Origin: Auxenochlorella pyrenoidosa
Lineage: Eukaryota > Chlorophyta > Trebouxiophyceae > Chlorellales > Chlorellaceae
NCBI GenBank assembly: GCA_001430745.1
Contig: KQ482041.1
Span: forward strand, 805,574-827,216
Direction: 5' to 3'
DNA length: 21,643 nt
Below the pieces are notes generated by a model. The model searched no databases, was not told the origin of the DNA, and worked only from the letters and a program-made list of their open reading frames with translations. This document shows positions 1-18,138 of this stretch, piece by piece. The translations under genes were made by a program, and so were the position numbers. Positions within the stretch are counted from its first letter, which is position 1; every line of letters begins with the position of its first letter.

Positions 1-114
1 GCACCCGCCCGCCGTGCCCCCCCCCCCACCCCCCCCCCCACCCCCCACCCACCACACACACACACACCTCCTCCCCCCACCCCCCCACCCCCCCACCCCC
101 CGGGCCCCCCGCAG
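1..114 (+). repeat. C-rich low-complexity tract ending an intron of DPB2
   Basis: Nearly pure C with scattered A, including a short (CA)n stretch around 51-67. It ends in a CCCCGCAG acceptor at 107-114, directly before the first in-frame exon of DPB2. I read it as the 3' end of an intron whose donor lies outside the window, with the C-runs serving as an extended polypyrimidine tract. The minus (template) strand is correspondingly G-rich. Homopolymer lengths here may be imprecise in an assembly. Confidence 0.75.
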
Positions 115-2398
115 CCCGAAGAGGGTCGGTACGCGATAGAGGACCTGTCTGCCCGCCTGCCCGTTGACCTGTCGGAGGCGGAGCAGACGCTGGGGGTGTT
201 CACGCAGAACTGCATCGTGGTGGCGGAGGGGGAGCTGCGGGAGGACGGCGTGTTCAAGGTGGCGGCGCTGGGCCAGCCGCCGCCAGAGGCGCGCGCGCAG
301 TCGCTGCAGGCGAGGGGCCGCGGGCGGGGAGGAGAGGGCCGCCGCGTGCCTGCACGGCGTCGCAAGCTGCGCGCTCCAGGCATCGGCCCTGCATCTGCTT
401 AGCCAGCCTGGGGGCCGAGCCTGTGAGCCCGCAGGAATGAATGCCTGCTGTGCAGCCCAGCCACCGCCCCTGTGCGTGCCCACCCGCAGGCCCTGCAAGG
501 GCTGGACCTGTTTGGGGGCGCCCCGCCTGAGGAGCGCGCCCTGCTGGCGTGGGAGGAGCGCCACGCCGGGGACCGCATCGTGCTGCTGTCAGACGTGTGG
601 CTGGACCGGCCCGACGTCCTGGACCGCCTGCACACCGTGCTTGCGGGTAGGTGGACAAGGGGCCGGGGCGAGCTTGCTTGGTGGGCGGCTGGGTGGCAGC
701 TTGGCAGCTGGCAAGCCGGCCAGGGCGGCAAGTTCCACGGGTGCTGTGCTGGACGGCAGGGCGTGCAGTCTCGTGCACCACAGTGTCTGCCTTGTCCTGC
801 GCTGGCAGTGCTGCCTCGCTCAGTGTGCGCCCTGCCCGGTCTGGCGGCCCGGGGCCTGCCAATTCTGCTGGGCCGTGCCGCCACCCGTGGGTGCAGGCTT
901 CAGCCAGCTGGAGCAGCCGCCCTCCCTGTTTGTGCTCATGGGGCCGTTCCAGTCGTACGACGCCACCGCTGCTGCCGGGCGCTACCCACGCCTGCGCGAG
1001 CATTTCGCGGCGCTGGGCCGCGTGATCAACCAGTACCCTGCGCTTCGGGTGGGGCTCCGGCAGGCTGAGGCGCTGGGGGCACGCTGCTGCGGTGTGGTCC
1101 CCCTGGATGGCAAGCCGGGGCAGCAGGAGGGCAGCACCGGCCTTGGTGCCCTCCCGACGCCCACACAGCTGTGCACCAGCTGCTCGTCCTCCCGACACAT
1201 GCCCAACCAGGCACCTTTATACTCGGCCTGGCTCATTGTCTGCAGGCCAGCAGCAAGTTTGTGCTGGTGCCGGGGCCTGGGGACCTGGGCCCGGGCTGCA
1301 GCCTGCCTCGGCCGGGGCTGCCGCGGGCGGTGGCGGCGGCGCTGCAGGAGGCGGTGCCCAACGCGGTGCTGGCCAGCAACCCCTGCAGGTCGAGCGGGCT
1401 GGGCCTGTCGGCTGGGCGTACAGCTGGCGGGGGCCCTGGTCAAGTCGATGCAGCTCAGCTGGTGCAGGGAGCCAGGCTGGCAGTTGCAGCGCTGGCGCTA
1501 GCCCTGGGTTGGATGTGCGCGGGCCATGTTCTGCCACACCACCTGTCTGCCGCTCGCGTCTGCCCGCCTGCAGAATCCGGCATGGCGGCAGCGAGGTTGT
1601 GCTGTACCGCGACAACCTGCAGCAGCGCATGCGCGGCCTGGCCATCCTGCCGCCGCCGCCAGGCGACGAGGCGCCGCTCTTTGAGCACGTGTGCGCCACA
1701 GTGCTGCAGCAGAGCCACCTTTGCCCAGTGCCGCTCGAGTTCCAGGCAAGGCGGGGGGCCATGGCTTTGTGATGAGGACCTTGATCTTGGGTGGTGGGCG
1801 GCAGAGTTGGGCGGGGCAGGAGGCACGCGGCCTGGGCGTGTTGCCACCCATCTGCGTGCATGCGCCCGCGCAAGCCCAGCGCTGTGTAGCCTGCTGCCCC
1901 CGACGACGTGCTGCCCTCCCCCCCTGTGCGTGCGTGCGCGGTGGTGCAGCCCATCTACTGGGAGTGGGACCACGCGCTGTACGTCTACCCCCTGCCCGAC
2001 GCTCTGGTGCTGGCGGACGCCGCCCCCGCCGCCTCGTTCCAGTTTGATTCCTGCAGCTGCATCAACCCGGTGCGTGCTGGGCAGGGCCACTGCAAGGAGC
2101 AGGGGAGGCCCTCCAGGCCGGGGCCTGCTGCCTGCTGCCTGCCGCTGGTTGGCCGCATGCGTGGCGGGCTGCCCTCTGCACCTGGTTGACGCGTGGTGCC
2201 GCTGGCTTGCCTTTTCTGCAGGGCTCCCTGGCCAGCGGCACCTTTGCGGCCTACAGCCCGGTTACCCGAGAAGCAGAGATTTGCGATGTGCAGCCGCTGG
2301 CAGAGGATGATCGCGAGGCAGAGGAGGAGGAGGGGGCGCTGGTGGGCGGCATGGAGGTGGACGTCACAGTGGCGGCGCTGGTGGAGGCGGCTGCGTAG
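115..2398 (+). CDS. DPB2: DNA polymerase epsilon subunit 2 (DPB2/POLE2), C-terminal part, 5' end outside window
   Basis: Non-catalytic B subunit of the leading-strand polymerase epsilon. In the family it has an inactive phosphoesterase fold plus an OB fold and links the polymerase to GINS/CMG. Exons: 115-309, 490-646, 897-1048, 1246-1388, 1574-1745, 1950-2069, 2222-2398, giving 371 residues in one frame. Numbering from the first visible residue, diagnostic motifs are FGG (73-75), LLSDVWLD (97-104), FVLVPGPGDLGPG (173-185), SNPCRI near 212-217, and YPLPDALVLAD (286-296). These match POLE2 in order. POLE2 proteins are about 500-530 residues, so roughly 150 N-terminal residues are missing to the left. 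The C-terminus is acidic (a run of E at about 340-350) and ends at TAG. Two introns (310-489 and 1746-1949) use GC donors (CAG|GCGAGG, CAG|GCAAGG), as no in-frame GT donor fits. The identification is firm; the GC donors are inferred. Confidence 0.93.
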
Positions 2399-2819
2399 CG
2401 GAGTTGAAACAACAGCGATGCTGCGACAGCTGAAGCACGGATGCCCTGGGCACACCGGCGGCGCACAAAAGAGCTCACATGAGCAGCTTGAGAAGTCCTG
2501 GCCTTCCGTCTTCTATCTAGGACATTTCACTGTGGCCTCAGCTGTTCATGGCTCCCTCACTAGGCACTGCCCACAAGTTTCAGCAGTGACAGCTGTAGGA
2601 CAGCTGGAGCGCTGTGTCGCCGTGTCACCGCATGGTTGCGCAGGGCCTGCTGAGGCTTGCTGGCTGTGCCAGCATCATGTCAGCCACTGCTCATCCAACC
2701 AAGGCGACTATTCTTCTGCTCTATCCACGCTCACATCCCACTCAAGTCGGACTGCTCGAGCCACCCCACTCGAACTCAACTCCCTCCGACTCGCACAGCC
2801 CCGCTCGAGCAGCGCCGGG
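2399..2819. other. Intergenic: DPB2 3' UTR and F-box gene promoter
   Basis: Sits between the DPB2 stop and the proposed F-box ATG, both on the plus strand. I see no convincing coding exon, tRNA or TATA box. No exact TGTAA poly(A) motif is present; the nearest variant is TGTAG at about 2595. The stretch should hold the DPB2 3' UTR and the promoter and 5' UTR of the next gene. Confidence 0.6.
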
Positions 2820-4293
2820 ATGGCACATGGCAGCTCCTCGCAGCATAAGGAGCGCCCTACAGCGCCCAACACCCAAAGGAAGGGCGTGGTGAAGCCACAC
2901 GCCCCGCGGCGCACACTGCTGCCGGGCGAGCTGCACGCCACGTTGCAGAGCAGGCAAGCGCTCGGAGCGTGATCGCGGTATGGTTTAGGCTGGCCCCGCG
3001 ACGCGACGAGGCCGCGGACCCCAAAAATACGCCCAGCTTTCCACAGCTGTCCCTGCCTGTTGCTCTGTTCCTCTCTGCAGGCAGCTCGCCAACCAGCTGC
3101 GCCTGCGGCCCGCAGCGGTCCCAGGAGCCGCACAGTCAGCCCGGGGGGCGCCGCCCAGCGGCGGCGGCCAGCCCGATGGACCGCGCTCTGCGCCTGCAGC
3201 CGCAGGCCGGCCAGCAGTGCCCTGCCTGCAGCGCACCTACGTGCCCGTGCGCACTCTGCCCCTCATCTTCGCACAGCGCAAACGCCACCTGCAGCAGCAC
3301 AAGGCGCAGGCGCAGCACACCGAGCCCTACCAGCAGCGCGAGGGGGACGGCCTGCTGGCGCTGCCAGAGGATGTGCTGGTGAGGGCTGGGCCGGGCTATG
3401 CGGGAGTGGGCTGGGCGCCAGCGGAGCGGGCTCAGAGCACACCAATTTGCCTGCCCTGTCTCGTGAAGGAGCAGGATGGTGCGAGGCTTTTTCACAGGCC
3501 CTCCACAGCGCACATATGCTTGCCACGACATGAAGAGGCCCCCGTTCCCAACCTTGCGGCCCACCCTGCTGCTGTGCAGCTCAAGGTGGTGTGCCTGCTG
3601 ACTCATGATGAGCTGCGGCCGCTGTTCCAGGTCCGCACCTGTGACCCCTGGGCAGGGGTCAGCATGCGCATCCTGCGGCGTGCATGCGCTTGTGGTCAAG
3701 GCAACGTCTGAAGGCAGCGTGAGCGCCCGCCATTGCCGCCTGCCAAGCCTCACGGGTCGCCGCGGCCTCCGCACCGCAGGTGTGCAAGGCGCTGCGCGAC
3801 ACCCTGCGCAACGCCGTCAAGTACCACTTCAACTTCTCCACACCGGGGCGGCGCGCGGGGGAGGCGGCGCCGCCGGCGCTGGGCGAGCGCAAGGAGCGGC
3901 GCCCGCCGCGCAGCAATGTGCACCTGGTCATGAGCCGGCTGTCGCGGGGGCCGCGCGGCACTGCGGCAGGGTGAGCAGCGGGGTGCCGTGGGTTGCAGGA
4001 CGTGCTGGGCGTTGGCACATGTGCTGAGAAAGCCTGCCTGGCAGAGTCCACGTGCGCCTTCTGCTGCTCCTGCCTCCAGCACCTCCCTCTGGCGGGGGGG
4101 GAGCCTCCAGGCTGCAGAAGCCTTTCAATCACCCATTTTGACCTGCGACCCTTGCACCAAGCATGCCCACCCCCCCCCTTCTGCCCTGCCCCGCCCGCTC
4201 TGCAGGCGCGGCAGCAGCGGCTCCTCCCGCAGCGCGGCGCCTCGTGCCCTGGACTTTGACTCTGGCGCGCCGGCCGTGGCCTCGCGGGCATGA
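2820..4293 (+). CDS. FBS-like F-box protein (SCF ubiquitin-ligase substrate receptor)
   Basis: Exons 2820-2968, 3081-3378, 3580-3630, 3780-3970, 4206-4293 give 258 residues and a TGA stop. The F-box lies at about residues 140-188: it begins LLALPEDVLLKVVCLL, continues THDELRPLFQVCKALRD, and ends in YHFNFSTP. This short F-box followed by an 'H-F-x-x-S-T-P' segment is typical of the small plant FBS (F-box stress-induced) family. Upstream, YVPVRTLPLIFAQRKR (about 99-114) also resembles the conserved FBS lead-in. The C-terminus is basic and low-complexity, ending with RALDFDSG. F-box proteins bind SKP1 and present substrates for ubiquitination; no substrate-binding repeat is visible. Exons 2-5 are well supported. 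Exon 1 (start ATG at 2820, donor GTGATC at 2969) is the weakest part: it fits in phase with the excellent acceptor TTCCTCTCTGCAG at 3068-3080, but has no recognisable domain. The donor at 3631 (GTCCGC) is also weak but required by the motif. Confidence 0.8.
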
Positions 4294-4811
4294 AGCCGCA
4301 TGGGGATTGCTCTCCGCCGTCCCATGTGGCCAGTCTGCCCAGCTGCTGCTGTGCAGATCGCGCCGGCACCCTTCTGCAAAACAAATGGAAGCACAGAGCG
4401 CGCACTGCCGTTTCGCAGCTGGTCCCATCCTGCCAGCTGCCCAGCGCGCCCCTGCCCCACTGTACAATGGTCACCCACCAATGCATGAAAGTTCCCTCGA
4501 TCGAGTTACTGGCTGTCTGCACTTCTCTCTCCTTTCATCCCTTGCCCGCCTCTGCCCGCTCCCCGCCCCTACCCGTCTCCAGCGCCCGCTCCCTCCTTTC
4601 TTAAGCCCTGTGCTTCAGCTTGATTTTGTAGCAGCCCTGTCCCTCTTCAATTCCTTCTTACTCACCCGCTGTGTGCCATTGGTCTGTTGGGCACCATAAG
4701 AACGCTCCTACATTAGGGATCTCTCTTTCCACACTCGCTTGCTGTCGGTCAAGCCTTGCTCCTTGATTTATAATGGCCCCCCCGGGAACCCGCCCTGCTG
4801 TGCCAGCTCTT

Positions 4812-4816
4812 TGTAA
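4812..4816 (+). terminator. Candidate poly(A) signal TGTAA for the F-box gene
   Basis: TGTAA is the usual poly(A) motif in green algae. This is the first exact plus-strand copy after the F-box stop at 4293, about 520 bases downstream, which would imply a long 3' UTR. A TGTAG variant lies closer, at about 4626. Confidence 0.35.
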
Positions 4817-5469
4817 GGGGATACACTTGCCTGACCTGCAAGGTGTTCAGGCTGGTGCAGCACAATGGCTGCCAACATGGTTTGTCATAGCCACCAGGAA
4901 GTGCCACTAACAGGACCACCTGCTCGTTGCGCTGGCGTCGCCAGCTCAGCATGGAGGAATCCCTAGGGACCCTCAACCCAGCTGCCAGGCCTGAAACCAC
5001 AGGAATTCCTGCAAGCTATTTCTAAGCCAACCCTGGACACCGCAGCAGAGATACAAGATATGGTGCTGTCACTTTCGACCAGCTGCCCCTCACGCCCGCC
5101 AGCCCCTGGCTTTGCCCAGGTGGGAGGCCAAAGGCACGGCTGATTGGGCCTGCCCTAGCGCAGTGACCCACAGGCTGGCCTGGAGGAGGCGGCTGCAGAT
5201 GGCGGAACCTGGGTGATGCCTTTGAGCTGGCAGCTCTGCTTCTGCAGCCAGTGCAAGCAGTCCTCCGCTGATAATGATACGACGGCACATGTCATTGCTG
5301 CCACAGCATGTGACCACAGGGGAACCTGCAGCCTGAGCATTCAGCAAAAGCACTCCTGGCAGTCACCCACTGCTCCTCAAAGCATGCTCAGCCATGCAGC
5401 GCTTACAAGGAAGGGGATGTGGCGCAGGGCAAAGGGCAAGGAGGCAGCAAGGGAGGGCAGGAATCAAGG

Positions 5470-5474
5470 TTACA
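5470..5474 (-). terminator. Candidate poly(A) signal (TGTAA on minus) for cyclin A
   Basis: TTACA on plus, TGTAA on minus, about 620 bases past the cyclin A stop. It is the nearest exact copy downstream of the gene; another is at 5403-5407. It would imply a long 3' UTR. Confidence 0.3.
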
Positions 5475-5511
5475 ACAAGAGCGGCAGGCTGGGGAATGGT
5501 CACAGATAGGA

Positions 5512-5562
5512 GCTCAAGGGGAACAAGAGAGAGGGGGAGAGAGACAGGGGAGAGAGAGGGGA
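5512..5562 (+). repeat. Homopurine GA-rich tract
   Basis: About 50 bases almost wholly of G and A, with repeated GAGAGAG and GGGG blocks and only isolated C interruptions. It lies in the gene-free convergent region. Such tracts are prone to triplex formation and length variation. Confidence 0.7.
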
Positions 5563-5657
5563 TTGTGGTAAAAAGGGGCACAAGCGGGTGGAATGGGGCA
5601 CGGAGGGTGGTGCGAGGCGCAGCATGCTTCACAGTGCAAATTTCTCGCAGACAGGGC

Positions 5658-5693
5658 GGGGGATGAAAGCACGGAGGGGGACGAAAGCGCGGA
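5658..5693 (+). repeat. Two-copy 18-base tandem repeat
   Basis: Units 5658-5675 and 5676-5693 share the pattern GGGGGAYGAAAGCRCGGA and differ at two positions (T/C and A/G). There are only two copies and no coding role is apparent. Confidence 0.75.
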
Positions 5694-6096
5694 GGGGACC
5701 AGAACAAAGAAGTGGCAAAGAGAGAAGGGGCGGTGCTTGTGGTCACTAACCTAGGTGGAGGGGAGGGACGAGCTGCCTGCGTCTATGTGCCGGAGGACAG
5801 CTCGCATGGAGCAGCCACACGCTGCTGCACTGCAGCCTTGCGGCGCGGCTTCAAGGAAACACACAAACTGCTACCTAAGCCTGCGCCGCCGTAACTAGCA
5901 AAAAGGTGTGGCGCGCGCAGGCCAACAAACAGGGGAGAGCACAGCTTGGGGGCGGGGCACGTCCACAGCGCGCCCGGCTGCCCACAGGTGCCGGCCCATC
6001 GCCACTGTACAAGGTGGGGCCAGGGCTGCTGCCGGCTGCCTGCCTGGTCGGCTGGCGGGGAGGAGAGCCCCCTGCCCACACGGCGGGCCGCCCGCC

Positions 6097-8610
6097 TCAT
6101 GCAAACATCCAGTCGGGCAGCTTGTCAAGGCAGCCCAGCTGGGAGACGCATGCAAACTTGGGCGACGCGTACTTGTCGCGTGAGGCCGGCAGGTTTGAGG
6201 TCTTGGCTTGCAGGAACAGCTGGTGCACAGCCTGCAGAGGGCAGGAGCAAGGCAGCAGGGATTAATGACATCACTTATGGGCAGTCCAAATGACAGCTGC
6301 AAGGTTTTGAAGCATGGCAGCTGCCGAACCCTGACATCACATCCAGCCGCTCCCTATGCACAACAACAGCGTAGCTGCTCCCCGCCTGCCCCCACCCCAC
6401 CTACCTGGGCGCAGTGGCGCAGGTCGCGCGCCGCGTAGCCGCTGTAGTGCGTGAGGGTGGGCGTCCAGGTGGGCTTGCCCAGCATCCACAGCGCCACGGT
6501 GACGCACGAGGCAGCGATGGTGGAGGGCAGGTAGTTGAGCATGGGGTAGTCCATCAGCGTCAGCTCCGCCAGGTAGGAGCACAGGAACTCAAAGGTCACG
6601 TCCAGCGGGATCTCGCCTGGCCGGGGGGGGGGGGGGGCCACAAAGCGTCATCAGGCAGGGAGGGCAGCAGGGACAGACACCAAGACTCAACATTGGTGGC
6701 CGATGGGCGATGGCTGCGCGAATCTGAATGCTCGACTGTCAACAAGCCCGCGCACGGCCGCCCGCGCCCTGCGCGCACCTGACGCCGCCTTGATGTACCG
6801 GCGCAGGAAGGTCTTGATGGTGGGCTGCGTGAGGTCAAAGTCCAGCACGCGCAGCACCTCGCGCTCCATCTCAAGCACCTGTGCAGCACAGGGAGGGCAG
6901 GACACGGGGAACGTGAGCCGACTGCTCTGGGCTGGGCAGCAGCGCACCGGCACAGCGGGCGGGCAGCGCTGCCCGAGCATGTCGCCTGGGTGGTGCCTGC
7001 CCGCACCAGCAGCCCCGCCCCTGCGTCCAGTCCCATGCTGCACTCCCCCCAGCCCACCTGCTCGCGCGTGTACGTGTTGTCTGTGATGTAGCAGAACTCC
7101 TCCACCTGCGGCGCGTAGATCTCCTCGTACTTGGAGGCCACCAGCATGGCGGTCACGCCCACCAGCTGCAGCCGGTTGCGCCGCACGTCCACCAGCGAGA
7201 GGAAGCGGTCGATGTAGGCGGCCGAGAGGAAGAGCGTGTCGCTGGTCAGGCGGTACTCCATGCCCACCTCCACCAGCCAGTCCAGCAGGATGGAGCGCAT
7301 CATGGGGTTGATGTCGGTCTGCACCGACTCCATGTAGGTGGTGGTGGGCCGCCGCTTGAGCTGCAGGGTGTGATGGGGGGTGGGGGCAGCAAAAGGGAGG
7401 GCCATGGCTCTTAGCAGGGCGCAGGGCATGAGCAGTGCTGCAGTCACAACAGGCGGCACCCACGACATGGAAAGGGTCAAAAACGGTCCCTGGCCTTGGC
7501 GCAGGTGCCGCCCAGCTCCTTCCCAGCCCACAAACACTCAGCTGCTGCAGCTGCATGGTGATGCGCAACACTTCCAACACCCCTGCACCTCACCTCGCTT
7601 TCCCGCAGGTACTCAAAAATATCATTCACGTATTCGGTGCAGGCCATGGGGTCATCTGCATCCTCCTGGTCAATATCGATGTAGTCGTACCGGCGGCAGC
7701 TGGCTGCGCCGTACTGCTGCTGCTGCTGTGCCTGGCCGTAGGCAGGGCCTGGAAAGGCGGTGCGCGGCCCACACCCCTGCAAGCCAAGCAGGGAAGGCAG
7801 GCCAGGCCATCAGGCGCAGTCGCACACCAGCGACAGAGGCACAACCTAGGGGCTGACCCTGAGCCAAGGTGGACGCCAGCTTGGACGGAAATATGCACAT
7901 CGCCCTGCGCCCTGAGCGTGCCAAGATGCCATCTGCTCGGCTCTCCCAGTGTGCATGCTCAAGAACACACCTGACTGTAGGTATGTGGCTGCTGGAGCGC
8001 ATGCTGCGACGAGTTGCAACTGGGCCCAGAGGCAGAGGGGTAGAGGTCTGGGCAGTCGATCTGCAGGCGGCAGGCAGCATGCGGGCAGCGAAGGGGCCTT
8101 GTAATCAGTCTGATGGCATTACGCAACGAATCCATGCATTTGCGACATGCTCTTGCGTGCCTGTCTGCTGGCAACCCCGCAACAAGAAGCAAATGCAACA
8201 TGCGACATGCATGTGCCGCAGCTGTCCCGACAGCCGCTCCCGCTGCCGCATGCCGCCGCCAATTCCGGGCCCGATCGCCCGCGCTCACCGAGCCAGAGGC
8301 CTCTGGTTCGCCATATTGGTGCGCATTCGTGATGTCCTCGAAGGCAGCCCGCTTCTTGCTCTGTGCCTGGTCCATCACCTGTGTCAGAGCAACAGACGGG
8401 CATCTGCGGGGCTCACAACTACCCTGCAGACCTCCAGATGTTATCTGTGGGCGGGCGGAGCCGGGGGTTGCGACCAACAGGCGGGCCTCCAAAAATGGCG
8501 GCAAAGGGCTCCGGGCTTGCCTGCTCCGCCGCCCGCTCTGACGCGCGCTTGCCGTTGCCCAGCATGCCCCCAAAGGCGTGCAGAGCGAGAGCCGGGCCCC
8601 CCTGCTGCAT
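6097..8610 (-). CDS. CYCA: A-type cyclin
   Basis: Regulatory subunit of the S/G2-phase cyclin-dependent kinase. Exons on minus: 8610-8521, 8378-8289, 8060-7971, 7776-7594, 7360-7058, 6878-6779, 6616-6405, 6231-6097; 400 residues, TGA stop. The N-terminal cyclin box carries MRSILLDWLVEV (172-183), SAAYIDRFLSL (197-207), VASKYEEIYAPQVEEFCYIT (about 225-244). The C-terminal cyclin fold follows from VLEMEREVLRVLDFDLTQPT to YASPKFACVS near the end. The YIDID motif and 'PQVEEFCYITDNTY' favour type A over B. A destruction-box-like element, RAAFEDITN, sits at 40-48 with Phe where the consensus has Leu. A Gln run (QAQQQQQ) lies near residue 106. The first intron uses a GC donor (CAG|GCAAGC). The start ATG at 8610 opens a short exon containing 'GNGKR', common near cyclin starts; ATG at 8375 is the fallback. 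Exons 1-3 are less certain than 4-8. Confidence 0.92.
6616..6640 (+). repeat. G homopolymer beside a cyclin A splice acceptor
   Basis: Fifteen G in a row at 6623-6637 on plus. On the coding (minus) strand this is a C-run ending a few bases before the AG acceptor of exon 7 at 6616. It probably acts as the polypyrimidine tract. The G-rich strand is the template. Confidence 0.85.
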
Positions 8611-9782
8611 CCTTGTTGAAGCGCGGCTTCAACCGCCAGGAGGCTGCGCAGCCTGTGGGCCGCTGCGTGCCAGAGGAGGCTGTGAGGGGTGTGGAGAGAG
8701 TGTGGGGAGGGTGATTGGGCTGGGGTGCGCAACGGCGGGGGCAAGTTGTTCAAGCCGGTGCTGACGTGGCGGTGCAGCTTGGGGAAACAGCTGGGAAATG
8801 CGGTGGCAAGGCAAGGACGCCAGCAAATTGCACGCACCAGTGCTGCTCAACTCAGGGGTACAAGGGCTTGGGAGCGCCGTTAGCGTGCCGGTTGCGCCAG
8901 GGGGGGCCTCCCGCCGGGACCTGCCTCTCGGTCAGTGCGGTGCTGACCGCTGACGCAGCATCCGGGGGGCAGAAGTCAGCCATGCAACTAGGCAACCGAG
9001 CCCCTCCCCCCAGTGATCCCATTCGACTTGCGTCCAGCAGATGATGAACTGCTTCCCAAGAGTCACAGAACAGCCCCCCACTGGACACCGCGCGTGGCCG
9101 CCTCATCAGGGTTGTTTGAAATGTGGGGTGGAGGCCGAACGGGCACACATGGGAAGCAGGCACTTGCAGGCAGTCAAACAGGAAACAGTGCAGTGGGGAG
9201 CATGGGCTTGCGTACTGGCGGGTGCTGCACTGGGTGCTGGTTCTGGCTTTCTCTTCTAAATGCAGCCGTGCCCTGGCAGGCAGGTACGATGTCCGCGTTC
9301 TCGACATGTGGCCTCTGCTCCGGACCTTCTCATCTGACAGCAGCGCAAAAGGGCCAGCAGGGCAGGCAGCACGTTGCCATGATTTGAGCACCAGCATGCA
9401 TGGCGCATGGCCTGTAGGGTTGGGCCCTGGAAGACAAGCTTGCACTGTCACGGCACCCTCAAGCCGCCAGCGTGCAGCAGCTGTGGGAGATTACAGACCC
9501 AGCCCGAAGGCCAGCAGGTAGCAGCGCAGATTCAAGCGGCAGGTTGAGAGGTTATGCGGTGGATGGTGTGGTCAATTCAGGGCATCACAATGGTGCCGGG
9601 TCAGCAGCAATGGAGCACGGCTGACGCCAGAACAGCAGTTGTACAATGGCGCCGTTCATGGCATGGAGCTTGAAGGAAAGAGGGGCAGGGCGGGGTGACA
9701 CCGAGGTGATGCGCCGCATCTCGCAGCGGCGTGCTCACGGCCCGGCGCGGGCGCTGCCCATCTGGCCAGCAGCCCCTGCGCT
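8611..9782. other. Intergenic: cyclin A promoter and MCM6 3' UTR
   Basis: Between two minus-strand genes. I see no convincing exon, tRNA or TATA box. No exact E2F consensus (TTTSSCGC/TTTSGCGS) was found on either strand by eye, which is of note because the flanking genes are usually S-phase regulated. A TTACA (TGTAA on minus) at 9491-9495 is a good MCM6 poly(A) candidate. Confidence 0.6.
9491..9495 (-). terminator. Candidate poly(A) signal (TGTAA on minus) for MCM6
   Basis: TGTAA on the minus strand about 290 bases downstream of the MCM6 stop at 9783. It is the nearest exact copy and lies at a plausible 3' UTR distance. Confidence 0.5.
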
Positions 9783-17491
<7,709 letters not shown>

Positions 17492-17648
17492 CTTGCAATC
17501 TGCAAACGTCCAGGGGCCGCAGGGCGCGCTTGGACGGCTGACACCAATGTGGCCTGAAGGGACAGCACGGCGCCGCCAGCCTGGCGGCCGTGCGCGGCCG
17601 CGGGATTGCAGCGGGGCAGGCATCATGATGCATCATCAGCATTCGCTG

Positions 17649-17655
17649 TATAAAG
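17649..17655 (+). promoter_or_regulatory. TATA-like element, plus strand
   Basis: TATAAAG in a locally AT-richer stretch. It could drive the VHL-box gene, with transcription starting near 17680 and a long 5' UTR, possibly containing an intron. It is not close to the proposed ATG at 18441. Confidence 0.3.
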
Positions 17656-18132
17656 GCAGCATAACTGTTCTCCTCTCTACATTTGCTGTCGCGAGATGTG
17701 CACTTCCCCTGTGAAGCGTCATAGGGGCAAACACCCTGCATCTGCCCATAGCTTCACACAGCATGATGTGCGTACACAGCATTCCTGCATGCTTTCTCAA
17801 CACGCAGGGCTAGCTAGCAAGGCAAAACCTACATTACAGGAATCAACTGTGTGTTCTGCGTTTGAAAACTATCTAGCCGGGGACGCCACCAAAGCTGTCG
17901 GGCTCGATTCACAGAGGTGCCCCTGAGACGCACACCACAGGGATCCGAACAGACTCCTTGTCTCACCTTCAGCAATTATCTGAAGCAAGTTGAGACACCG
18001 GCATGAAATGTTGACAGCCCTCGAAACATTGCTCTTACTGCAAGACCAAGAGCCCGCAAGCTAGGGTTCTGTGCTGCTGCCGCCAGCTCAGCTTGCTGCA
18101 GCTGATGCAGGAGGATACAGTTGCAGCGCGCC

Positions 18133-18138
18133 TTTATA
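18133..18138 (-). promoter_or_regulatory. TATA-like element, minus strand
   Basis: TATAAA read on minus, about 650 bases upstream of the MCM6 ATG. It could serve MCM6, but the distance is long and MCM genes often lack TATA boxes. Confidence 0.25.

Larger units (their letters stand above)
4294..6096. other. Convergent intergenic region, no gene seen
   Basis: Lies between the 3' ends of the F-box gene (plus) and cyclin A (minus). Base composition is less GC-rich than in the genes. Open frames here (for example plus-strand 5394-5666) are made of low-complexity purine sequence or lack any family motif and good splice partners. It probably holds both 3' UTRs. It contains a TGTAA motif on plus at 4812-4816, TTACA (minus-strand TGTAA) at 5470-5474 and 5403-5407, a homopurine tract at 5512-5562, and a two-copy 18-base repeat at 5658-5693. 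Confidence 0.6.

Noticed and set aside
254..1198. Minus-strand open frame of 314 codons opposite DPB2
   Set aside because: Low-complexity R/A/G/P composition with no motif; the opposite strand carries well-conserved DPB2 exons.
164..1501. Plus-strand open frame of 445 codons
   Set aside because: It contains only DPB2 exon 3 (897-1048) in frame; the remainder is intron or out-of-frame exon.
4763..4772. TATAAA-like sequence (minus) near the F-box 3' end
   Set aside because: It would drive transcription antisense into the F-box gene with no gene to serve; taken as chance in an AT-richer patch.
5394..5666. Possible small gene in the convergent region
   Set aside because: The sequence is R/G/E-rich because of the purine tract, with no homology and no regulatory context.
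17893..17905. tRNA B-box-like sequence (GGCTCGATTC)
   Set aside because: No matching A box or cloverleaf stems could be drawn around it.
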